A stretch of DNA of 64,000 nt from the NCBI RefSeq assembly GCF_947623445.1, contig NC_135240.1, forward strand, positions 11,532,001 to 11,596,000. The letters run 5' to 3'. The stretch is from Clavelina lepadiformis (lineage: Eukaryota > Chordata > Ascidiacea > Aplousobranchia > Clavelinidae). Shown here piece by piece: positions 12,775 to 23,700 of the stretch (positions within the stretch are counted from its first letter, which is position 1; the number at the start of each line of letters is the position of its first letter). A program made the position numbers and the translations under genes. Below the pieces are notes generated by a model, which had not been told where the DNA came from, made no database searches, and worked only from the letters and a program-made list of their open reading frames with translations.

Positions 12775-15700
12775 TCAGCCAGAGCACATTACGCAGGCTT
12801 CCTTATTTTGAAGAGAACATTGCATTGCAGCTTCGTTTTGACGTTCCTAAACAAAACGAGTGTACATTAACTAAAACTTCAATAACATAAATATCAAATA
12901 GCATAGTTACTAGCTACAAAAGATGCCCTACTTGGTCTTCTTTGCTGATACTTTTTATGTTCTTGAGTTTGTTTTTGTCAACAGTGAACTGAATTGCTTG
13001 AGCTGCTGGCTTTGTACGTAAGTAATACATGCCAGTTTTCAATCCCTGCAAAATACCGTATTAATATGGCATCTTACATTGAGGATACACTACAGATAAA
13101 AACAATAATTACAGATTTCCATCCATAAAAGTGCATGCTGGTAAGTTTGCTATAATTTGGTTCTGCAACATGGATATTTAGACTTTGGCTCTGATCGATA
13201 AAAGCAGCACGGTCCGCAGCCATTTTGATAACATTTTTCTGTGAAATTTCCCATACTGTCCTGTATAACATTTTCAAATCATCAGGGATTTCAGGAATAT
13301 TCTGAAAATGTGCAAAAAAAGTTAAAATAGTTTGAAATCAGGCACATTTATGCTAAAGAAATATTGTAGTGAAAAGGACAAAGTTCTTAAATATTCAGCT
13401 CAGCTCATGAAAAATTTTCATGTCCAACACAACGTTGCTAAATACCTGTATTGATCCGTTATTGGCAATCATTTGCATCTTAATATCATCATTCCATATT
13501 CCTTTTTCCGTTAAATCTTTTAGCAAGTGGTAGTTCACAATCTGATTTAAAGAACATAGAATTACAGCGTACATAACTTATAGAGCATCTATTTCCAACA
13601 TAGAAAAACATTATCATAAACGTTGTTAACATAGAAACAATTAAAACATTGTTAAAATGTTGACCTGAAATTCCCCAGACAATACACGCCGAGTGTAGAT
13701 ATTGCTGGTATAGGGTTCAATCGACTCATTGTTTCCAAGAATCTGTGCGGTGGAAGCAGTAGGCATTGGGGCAATAAGAAGGCTGTTTCGAACACCATGC
13801 CTTTGTATAAAAAAAGTTGTGAATTTGCATTTTAATACTGGTAACTGAATGCTGTTTCTCGCGAATGTTCAGTTGTACAGGAACTAATGAAAAGAAATAC
13901 TCACTGTGCAATTCGTTTACGAAGCTTGTCCCAGTCCCACAACTCTGTTGCTGTAACTGACCACATGTCATGTTGCAAAATCTGTTATTACATAAAAATT
14001 CGTTGCAAAAACACTTTCATTCCATACATTTATTGAATTACATCAAGTTTTCCATTTTAAAAAATCTTTTTACCCCTTTGCTCACAGGAGACCCTGCATA
14101 TGTTTCGTATGGTCCAAGTTTTTCTGCCAATTCACAGGACGCTGTTAAAGCACCATAATATATAGTTTCAAAAATTTGAACATTAAGCTTCATGGCTTCT
14201 TCTGAATCAAATGGCAGTCGCATCTTAATGAAAGCATCTGCCAGACCCTGCACACCAATTCCAATTGGCCGGTGTCTGAAATTGGACTTTTTGGCCTATA
14301 AAAGAAGATGTTATCGTCTTGTGATTGTGAAGGCACCAGGTATCGGCGTTAAAAAAGTTCCAAAAGCTTGCTATGTCATGTCAATTATGTACTCTTAAAT
14401 CAATAAACGTTTATCTTACCGCAGGTACAGGGTAATAGTTTATATCTATTATTTTGTTTAGATTGACAGTGACAGTCTTGGTAACTTCAAATAACTTTTG
14501 GAAGTTAAAAGTGCTATCAGGCCGAACGTACATTGGCAGTGCAAGGGAAGCAAGATTGCAAACTGCAACCTAAATAGTGAAGAGAACATCATGTATGATG
14601 TTAATAAATAATAATTAATTGCTAGTTAAACATTAACATCATAACATCTGCGTTTAAAAAAACAAGCTCATACAAAGTGTTCTTTTTACTCACTTCATCA
14701 GCGCTAGTATATTCAACAATTTCAGTGCAAAGGTTGGAACTTTTGATGGTGCCCAAATTTTGTTGATTTGACTTTCGGTTGCATGCATCCTTGTACACCA
14801 TGTATGGTGTACCGGTCTCGATTTGAGACTCAATTACGGCATACCACAGTTTTTGTGCTTTTATCTGCTTTCGTGCTCTGCCTTCTCTTTCGTACCTAAA
14901 AAGGATTATTTTAATAATTCAGTAAAGAAGGAAAAAGTTAATATTGTTACAAGCTAAAATTTGTTATATTTGTTTGTGGTGGATAATAATCGGCAATGTG
15001 ACGACTATTAAATGCATTTGACCATTGTCTCTTCAAAAAACAATTGATCTGGTACCAATATCTTACACATGCCAACTTAAAATTGAACAGCATCACCATA
15101 ATGAGCAAATTATGTTACTTTTCATAAAGTGTTTCAAATTCTTCTCCCCATACTTCATGAAGACCTCTAGCGTCATCAGGACAGAATAGGGACCACATTC
15201 CATCACTTTCCACACGTTTCATAAAAAGATCAGGAATCCACAAGGCATAAAACAAATCTCTTGCCCTGGATTCATCCTTTCCTGCAGGTACAAAGTTCAA
15301 TGATTTCTACAGCAGGATTGGAAGTAGCCGGTAGTGAGCGACTATAACTAACCAGTATTTTTCTTAGCATCCAGAAAATCAAATATATCTGCATGCCAAG
15401 GTTCAAGATATATGGCGAAAGCTCCAGGTCTCTAAAAACACACAACGTTTGAACAAAATTCTACAACAAGTTCTGAAAGTGTGTCACAGCGTCAAAGTTT
15501 TATCAATTCATGATGAACAAATTGGAAGAAGATATCTTTTTTTGCTCCAACACACTCTTCCAATGTCAAGCACAAATTATGTACCTTGTTTCCTCCCTGA
15601 TCCACATATCTTGCTGTATTGTTGTACACTCTCAACATAGGAAGCAAACCATTAGAGTTGCCATTTGTCTGCAAAATGAGAGCTTAACTCAACAAAGCGT

Positions 15701-18700
15701 TCATGCAATGTGGTTACAGATGAAAATACTAAATGATTGTTCTTAAGAAAATTATATAATATGACATTTACCCCGGCAATGTAACTTCCAGAAGCTCGAA
15801 TGCAGTGAATTGAAAGGCCGATGCCACCTGCAGTTTTGGATATAAGAGCACATTGCTTTAGAGTTTCATAAATTCCATCAATACTATCGTCTTTCATGGT
15901 CAATAGAAAGCAGCTGTAAAATTAGAATACAAGCATAATTATGGAAAAAATGGTGAAAGCAGATTAAACATTGAATTGAAGGTATTAGCTTGTTTCTAAT
16001 TTATATCACGACTAGAGCTAACATTGAAGCTGATCTTATATTATAGCAATTTATCAAAGAAAAATAAAACTTAAATACAAGAATGTTAACATGTCTGAAG
16101 GCGCAAAATCTCTATTTCACAAAAGGCTTTATCCAAAACCCGAAATAAAGAGTGAAAACCTCAACATATTATACGATGGATAAAAGCAGACACTTCATGA
16201 TCCTTTGAGGTGCTGCAGAACGCCATCGAGATAGTGTAGCTACCCACTATGTCTATAACTTACTATATCTTACCTGGATAACTGTGGAATGTTAGTGCCA
16301 GCATTAAACAACGTTGGGGAAGCGTGAGTAAACCATTTTTCAGATAGAAGGTTGTATGTCTGGAAGCGTTGTTAAAATAAATGGTATAAATATAAATAAT
16401 TGCTTATTGTTAAAAAAAACTTTGCTTTAGATAAAGGTAATCTTTTTTAAAATCCACGACTTCATAAAACAAATCTGTTAAAAATGGCCTTAGACATGTT
16501 ACTAGACTATTTTTACTTTATTGTAGTATATAATACATATTACCATGATATTCAATTATTATTTACTTAAATAAATAAACAGGAATACCTCTATAGCAGC
16601 ATCCAAATCTTCGTGGTGAATTCCAATGGCAACACGCATAAGCATGTGCTGTGGTCTCTCTGCAACTTTTCCGTTTAATTTCAATAAGTATGATCTTTCC
16701 AATGTCTGCAACATGCAAGCAACAACTATAAACGCAAAACTAGCTGACGGATAGGTGATAGCTCAAACATAAAACCTTACCTTAAAGCCAAAAAAGTTGT
16801 AAGAAAAGTCCCGATCATAAATGATAGTAGAATTCAGCCTCTGCAATAAAATTTCTGAATAAAATCGGAAAACAGTAACTAGCAAATTATTAACGTGTAT
16901 AATATTATAAACTTTTAATGTCAAATCCAATAAATTTTGCATTCATCCTTGAAAGCTGAAAAAATATTTGAAACACGTATCCCCATCAACACACATTACA
17001 CATCATCAACATTTAATAAAGTATATTATACTGCTTTTAAGACCTAAATCAAACCAGTTGCTGTTTTACAAGTTACATATAATTTAAAAATAAAAATAAC
17101 GTTAAAGTAACCTCTTTGTTAGCCATGATTATATCGTAAGTCTTCTTAGAGATAAGTGGTGAGTGTTTTTTGTTACGAGGATTGACATAATCGTACAAAT
17201 CGTGCATCACATCTAAAAAGTAGAAAACAGTATTAGACAGTCTATCACAACTTGAACATGCATGCTCACGTCTTTTTGTCCACAAATTTTATGTTTATGA
17301 TATTAGTACATCATTCTCTTCCTAACTCAATGACAAGCTATTAATAAATGATAATAATAAAGAATAAAAACAAAAGTAATAAATAATCGAATGGTTATAA
17401 AGCCATACCACTAAAACATTTCTTTGTCTCTTTGTGCAAATTTGAAACTGCTAGTCTGGCAGCAAGAATGGCATAATCAGGATGACTGGTTGTCATGTGC
17501 GCAGCTGTTTCTGCAGCAAGTGTATCAAGTTCAACTGTAGTCACACCTTCATAAATACCATTGATGACCTTCATGGTAATCTTTGCCTGTTCAGGTGACA
17601 AACATATATATGTAGACATTTTATATTTTAGTACTTAGGTAATTAATTACACATTACAAGTATTGACTTTTAGAAATTACATGCTGATATAAAAATATTA
17701 AAAGTTTAAATGGATTTATTAAATTAAATATTAAAAGTTTAAATATTAAGTAAAGGTGATGTCTGGGGAACAATGGTAAAATCATAGTATAATCATCATA
17801 AAATCACATAGCAATTTCATCAGTTCACCACCATTTGTCCTACCCTCGGCCTCACTTACAGGATCAATAAAGTCCATGTTGAGTCCATAACATAACTTCG
17901 ACACTCTTGATGTAATTTTGTCAAACATAACCCTCTCTTTACGGCCATCTGAAAATATACATGGTTTATAATAATATGATCCAACCAAATAAATTTTTAA
18001 ACTTAATCACTTCTAAAACAAGTATTTGGTGCCAAAATATCTTGTCCAGTTGTGTACGTAAATGATTACACAAAACAAATGGTTCTTTCACAATAACCTC
18101 TGATAGCTAAGAGCTGCAAAATGCAAATTGTTAAGCTTTTAATTGTGTTAAAAAAAACGTGTGGCGCATATGAAGAAATTTTTTTTCTAATTCAGCCATT
18201 ATATGTTATGCAACTTGCCTAAAAGATATAAACCATTTCAGCATTGCATTTAAAATAACACAGTGACTAGATCACACAGACTGTTATTAAAAATAGGCGT
18301 GAGGGCAATGCAAAAAGTTGAATTTAGCTATTTAAGGTTTTGTTGGAGTTGGTATGGTAATATTTGTCCTCGCACTGAGGAAGAGCACGACTTAAACCCG
18401 GCAATGATTCCTCATCGCTTATGCCCTGGTTACCGAGCTAGCTTTTGTGCAAGTTCCAATTCTCACACATTTTTTCATTTTTCTTTGTAGATGTTTTATT
18501 ATTGCCTAAAATTAGAACCGTTCACCAGGTCAGATAAAGAGGAGCAAGTGATGTTAATGCCTTGCACAAAGGCCAGACTGCAGAGTATGGTCATTTTCAA
18601 TAAGATCTTGGTCCCACCAAACAACCTAAATTGGAAGGTGCAGTGCACAAAAATGCCCAGACGCACTTGAAGTGCTCATTTTTATCGTGAGGTGCGCAGT

Positions 18701-19261
18701 TCTATAAATTTACATTGAAAATTTTAACTGATGACCTAACCAGGGGAAAAATCAGTGTTTCCTATTTTTTCAGAAACATCGCCTTTAAAGACTAATTTTG
18801 CCGGTAGTTACCGGTACTAAGGTATAAAATTTAAGTTAGGTTAATAAGAAACTGTAAAAAATGGCTTCAGATGCTGCATTTTTTCAGTGAAATAATGAAA
18901 ACCTTGAAACAAATAATGATAAGTGATTACAGTTGCAGTAAGGCACACGTTTTTCTATGTAAATTTGGAAGATCTGAATGCGAGTGAAGTAGGAAAATTC
19001 ATCGAAGTGATAACACTAACTGCTAAAAACAGGGGAGTGGTGAAACGAGTGCACTCTTTCCTTTGTAGAAGAGCAAAAGCACAAGTATACAAAGGCATCC
19101 TATGGTTGTATACTAGATCCGAGGAAAGCTCTTTTTTCATTGGTGAGTGAGAGCGACGCTCTTTTTAAAAGAGCGATTGCCCAGCTCTGCTTATACACAT
19201 ATACCGTTAGCTATTTGCCATAAAAAACAAAGAACATACCTCTCTTGAAAACATACATCAT
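12775..19261 (-). CDS. RRM1: RRM1, ribonucleoside-diphosphate reductase large subunit
   Basis: Twenty coding exons, in gene order: 19261-19240, 17948-17860, 17586-17409, 17212-17112, 16840-16781, 16705-16589, 16359-16274, 15913-15772, 15668-15585, 15431-15353, 15281-15119, 14895-14694, 14569-14420, 14295-14074, 13981-13905, 13800-13665, 13541-13446, 13301-13113, 13045-12932, 12846-12775. Phases agree throughout, giving 792 aa, the human length. The class Ia reductase makes deoxyribonucleoside diphosphates in the cytosol with the small subunit RRM2. The ATP cone begins [20 protein letters not shown]; active-site pieces are [14 protein letters not shown] (first redox cysteine), [11 protein letters not shown] (radical cysteine and glutamate) and [11 protein letters not shown] (second redox cysteine); the mobile tail CVMCSG keeps the CxxC pair. 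Two adjacent ATG codons (19261, 19258) are possible starts; the second matches the human start. The first intron is about 1.3 kb. Confidence 0.97.
18351..18442 (-). repeat. SINE fragment in RRM1 intron 1
   Basis: Read on the minus strand, the segment starts gctagctcggtaac, continues agcgatgaggaatcattgcc and then ctcagtgcgaggacaaat. The same order of motifs appears at 33143 and at 34349-34411, in a tRNA-derived SINE split by a transposon. The SINE body between the head and the gatgaggaatca block is missing here, so this is a deleted copy. Limits are approximate. Confidence 0.55.
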
Positions 19262-19346
19262 GCGTTCTTGAGTGACAAACGAGTGCAGGTTATGTTTTAG
19301 TCTTAAGAGAGAATCTAACTGCCAGCACCGCAAGGTTGAGTCTGTT

Positions 19347-19537
19347 TAAATAAATAGCATTTCTAATTATTTTGCTTGGTAAAACATAAGCCTAGGTATA
19401 CTACAACCCATTACACTCAGTAACCTCGGCCTTTCTAAATAAGTATAAATAAATAGCATTTCTAACCATTTCTGCTTGGTAAAACATAGGCCTAGGTATA
19501 CTACAACCCATTTCACTCCGTAACCTCGGCCCTTCTA
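19347..19537. repeat. Tandem duplication of ~92 bp in the RRM1 upstream region
   Basis: Two direct units, 19347-19439 and 19447-19537, both run from aaataaatagcatttctaa through cctaggtatactacaaccca to gtaacctcggcc and ttcta. They differ by a few substitutions. The array lies 86-276 bp upstream of the RRM1 start codon, between the coding start and the E2F-like cluster. Confidence 0.85.
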
Positions 19538-19606
19538 ATTTTAACATCAATCTTCAACGACATCCAGGACCAGAATGAAAGTCGTTGGCTCGTTGCCCTT
19601 GCGATT

Positions 19607-19716
19607 ATTTCCGCGCATATATTTTTCGCGGCAGCAGCTTACCCGCGGAAAATTTGAACTTTGTAATCTCAGGAACAGTTTCTTTCTTGGCCTAAAAGTG
19701 CTTTTCGCGCCAAGCA
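19607..19716 (-). promoter_or_regulatory. Cluster of E2F-like sites upstream of RRM1
   Basis: Four matches to the E2F core (TTTSSCGC or its complement) lie within 110 bp: atttccgcgcat near 19607, tttttcgcgg near 19622, acccgcggaaaatt near 19641, and the strong palindromic-type site ttttcgcgccaag at 19704. The surrounding sequence is AT-rich, so such CG-containing words are locally enriched. RRM1 is a known E2F target in animals, so a role in S-phase expression is a reasonable inference. Binding is not shown by sequence alone. Confidence 0.6.
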
Positions 19717-20169
19717 AAGGCATACTTTGACGATCACGTGATGTAAACATATTTGGAACCTTTTTCTTTATCGATCTTTAGTTTCTAAACTTTTTCTTCT
19801 CCCCTTCACCAAGAAAAGAGAGATACACAATTTGTGAAGTGCAAGGACTCAATAGGGAAACAATAGAATTGGATCAGGTGGGTATGTCACTGACCGATTT
19901 ACAGCATAGTTATTGTGTTGTAGGCCTACTAGCATTTTCAGCCAAAAGTGCGTATGATTATGATCCAATTTTATAGAAGTGTGTTTTTCTGGCATGAAAT
20001 GACTGAAAAAAGCAATAAACAAATTTGGGGTTTAGTGCACAACCTATATAATCACGTCACGATAGACCCTTTCCGAGTTACTGTCTGTGAAAATACTTAA
20101 CTGTTAAAAAGAGTGGGAGCGGTGAAATGAGTGCACTCTTTTCTTTGTAGAAAAGCAAAAGCTCGAGCA

Positions 20170-20235
20170 ATGGGGTCTAGCATTCAAATCCATCCTGCGG
20201 ATGCCACGGTGTACACTTCTGCACTAGACCCCAAA
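20170..20235. repeat. GGGGTCTAG inverted repeat, copy 1
   Basis: The segment opens with tggggtctag and closes with ctagacccca, so its ends pair as a stem around a loop of about 45 bp that contains cacttctgcac. Related units lie at 20611-20668 and 59048-59104. This copy is about 515 bp upstream of the ACOX copy A start codon. Confidence 0.6.
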
Positions 20236-20610
20236 TTTTATTATAACTGGAACTAGTGAAACATGAACATATAAATGCATTACCTCTACCAATTAGCAAT
20301 TGACCAACATTTTTGAAGAGACAAAAACACTAGTTTATGTGAAAAGGCAACCAAGATATCTGAGGAATGCAATAGCAATAATAAATATAATTAATATATG
20401 TAAAATAAAAATTTGTAAAAAACTAAAAAATGCCATTTATGCATACAGATTTGAGTAATGAAGTCCTTAAGATTACATTCAGATTTAATTTCAACCTTTG
20501 CCAACAAAATGTATTTATTATTTTATTGACTTCTTAATTCAGTTTTCGATTAAGCAAACATAATTTGGGTCTACTGCGGAAATGCGCAACCAAATAATGT
20601 TAATTTGAGC

Positions 20611-20668
20611 TGGGGTCTAGTACACAAATGCATGTTGTGGTTATGCATTTCTGCACTGATACCCATAA
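20611..20668. repeat. GGGGTCTAG inverted repeat, copy 2
   Basis: It opens with tggggtctagtacacaaatg, contains tgtggttatgcatttctgcac and closes with the degenerate end gatacccata. The two halves are imperfect reverse complements (acaaatgca / tgcattt). It ends 81 bp before the ACOX copy A start codon, so it overlaps the likely promoter or 5' UTR. Confidence 0.6.
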
Positions 20669-20749
20669 TCCGTATGATCAAATTAGTGTAGGAACAAAAC
20701 TATTTACAATACTAATCCGTTCAGGTTATACTATTTCCATGACTAAAAT

Positions 20750-23700
20750 ATGTCGAAATCTGAAGAATGTATGCTATTAATGGATGAGAGAGAGAAGACA
20801 ACGTTTTCTCTTGAGGAGATGACCCATCTTTTGGATGGAGGAAAATATAAAACTGATCTCCGACAGAGTATCGGTAGGTCAATAAGTTGAGTTACATCTC
20901 ACAACTATTGTATATGTCCTATTGATTTAACTTTTTGTTTACTTACTGTTTTGAAAAGTTTAGAAACTGAAATAATTGATTTTGAATTATATATATACAT
21001 TATACAGGCCTTGTGAATAAAACGTAAAAATCTCCATGTTTTACTTTCTTAAATTTTTTAAAGAGAAAGTCATTTTGTCGGATCCTCGTATGAAACCTGA
21101 AGATATTAGCTGCATGAGTCCTCAGCAGCAACATAATCATGGTGTGAAGAGAATGATTTACTTTTACACGGATCTGGCTAAAAAAATGTCCTGGGACTTT
21201 ACCGACTCTCGGTGCCCTGAACTTGAATTTTTGCCAAGGTTGTAATTTCAGTGCAAGTTTGTGGGATCGGTAATCTTATCCTGTCTTTAGCATATACAGT
21301 GCAATATTGTTGAATCGCATACATATGTTATAAAGCAGGGGTGGCCAGACCTGCTTGATGCTCGAGCCGCATATAACAAATTCCAGTTTTAAAAGAGCCA
21401 CAACACAAACACAATAAAAAACACAAATTTATTCACTCACGACGAAGTGTAGCTATTGATTAACATTAGAGCTGCGTGGTGATACTATGAGTCTCCACCT
21501 GGGCTTCACCAACTCTTTTTGCAATTATTAGTATAACCGTAACCAAGACTTAAAACTAGGTCAACCCTGACGTACAGCTTCAATCTGACAGTTTACTTAA
21601 CTACAGTGTACAAGTTAGCACACTTCTAAACAATAATGTACTTTTTGGAGTGTAATTTGATTATTACTAACAATGAGTCCATTGTTACTACGTGTGATAG
21701 AACGCATTGTTTCATAATCTGATCAAACAACTCGTCTAGACCGGGAAAATGCATGTCTAATTCAACAATGCTAATTCATTAAAGAGCCGCAATCAAAGGC
21801 TGAAAGAGCCGCAGTTTGGCCACCCCTGTTATAAAGTATCATCAGTACAATTAATCTTGCAGAACCGTGGGAATGGCTACTTCTCTGATGCTGCATGCAA
21901 GTGCATTTATTCCCAGCGTTGCACAGCTTGGCACAAAGGAACAGGTAGCCAAGTGGTACACACTCGGGAAAGAATACTTCATTTTGGGTTGTTATGCTCA
22001 AACTGAACTTGGCCATGGTATTTATTGATTTTAATGTACAACTGCAACACTGTCATAAAGTATGCGATGTGTAATCATCATGTATTGACGTGAAACATGC
22101 ATGGATAATATTCACCATTGTTGTTTTTACAGTAGTATTATTCAACATAATACTACTGTGTTCAGTGTATTGTATATATAGTTATTTTATATATCGTTAA
22201 CTTCATTTGTTGCACTCAATTCTTTTTGCACTCACTTCAATTTTATATTTATAAAGTATTTTTAGTAGAAGCATGTGGTAAAAATGTGAGATGACACCCA
22301 TTTAGTTTCTTCTGGAACCAATTGGGAACAAGGAAATGTCTGTTTTAAAATTTTATGCATGCAATTCTGGGTTGCCACACTATTTGTACTGTAGTAAGCA
22401 TGTACAGTACATATTGCAGTCTGCAGCATAAACATTTCTTGCTGTTGGAGTTTCTAACTGTGCATGTCCATTGTCCACACTAAACTCAATCTTATCACAC
22501 ATCATTGACTAAATGAACTGTTTTAGGCACAAATCTTCGTGAACTGGAAACAACTGCAACGTTTGATCAGAAAAGGCAAGAATTTGTCTTACACTCTCCT
22601 AAGTTAACATCAATGAAATGGTGGCCTGGAGAATGTAAGCTCGTATAAATATGCATTATGTGGGGTCTGCAAGCAATAACATTGTAGCATGCTGTTGTAG
22701 TATGTGGTGTGTAGTCACTTAAAATTTAAGAGTGACCAAACTGGCAATGAGACTGGCCTATTTAATTAATTGACTACTTGTCGCACAAACCTTTTTATGA
22801 ATTTTTATAGACATTTCAGTCATAACTGTTGAAAAATTTTGGATTTAACTTTGATATCCAGAACTAGTTGAACTACGTCATGATTGGTTTATATTTTTAA
22901 AGTGGGAAAAGGAGCTAACCATGCCCTGGTAATGGCTCAGCTCATTATACAAGGAAAATCATATGGCATGCATGCGTTCCTTGTGCAGATACGTGATTTA
23001 ACATCACATCGTCCAATGCCTGGTACAAGTTGAAATCATTTAATCTGTCATTAGTATGTTTGTTGTTTACACATTGAATGGTGCAGTAATAAATTACGTA
23101 TGTCTGTGCCCTCCCTTAAAATTTTACCTTATTTTTTTAGGAGTCACTGTGGGTAGTATTGGTTCTCTCATGTCTATGGGTGGCTCTGATAATGGATACC
23201 TAAGTTTTAAATCAGTCAGGATTCCAAAAGCGAATATGCTTGCTAGATATGCAGAGGTAGGCAAGAACTACCAATAAAATGTATTTTGTACAAATGCCAA
23301 CAAGTTGCATTTTATAGCTGCATTAAACCTTTTCACTTATTTTATTTTGTGCAAACCCTTGAAGATGCAACATTCCCAAATGTATAATTAAATCAGTTGA
23401 TGTAAAATTGTTTGATTTTGTGACATTCTGCTGTCAGGTACTTTGAATAAAATACAATACTTAGCTTATATTGTTTCGTACTTGAACAGGACTTTCAAGG
23501 TCTTGGGAGCCTTCATGATGTGCCTAGGGTTAATTTCGTATATAACACCCATGGGATATACTGTAGCATGTAAGCGATGAGTATCGCTGGTCTAAATTTG
23601 TCCTTAATGTGATGTCTATTCTATATGCATAGTTTAAATGCACCTAAATGCTATAATAATATAATTAAAGATTGCAAAACATTGTAATTCATATACAATA

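Larger units (their letters stand above)
19262..20749. other. Head-to-head intergenic region of RRM1 and ACOX copy A
   Basis: This 1.5-kb stretch separates two divergently transcribed genes and should hold both promoters. It contains a tandem duplication (19347-19537), a cluster of E2F-like sites (19607-19716) and two copies of a GGGGTCTAG inverted repeat (20170-20235, 20611-20668). An open frame covers much of 19547-19750 on the minus strand but overlaps the E2F-like cluster and has no recognised homologue. Confidence 0.6.

Noticed and set aside
12900..12931. Read-through of the RRM1 exon ending at 12932 to an early stop (VGHLL)
   Set aside because: A GT donor at 12931 and a good acceptor before 12846 join to an exon encoding the conserved CxxC tail, so the short end is intron.
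19547..19750. 67-aa minus-strand frame upstream of RRM1
   Set aside because: It overlaps the E2F-like cluster, is rich in Arg by virtue of CG words, and has no recognised homologue or splice link to RRM1.
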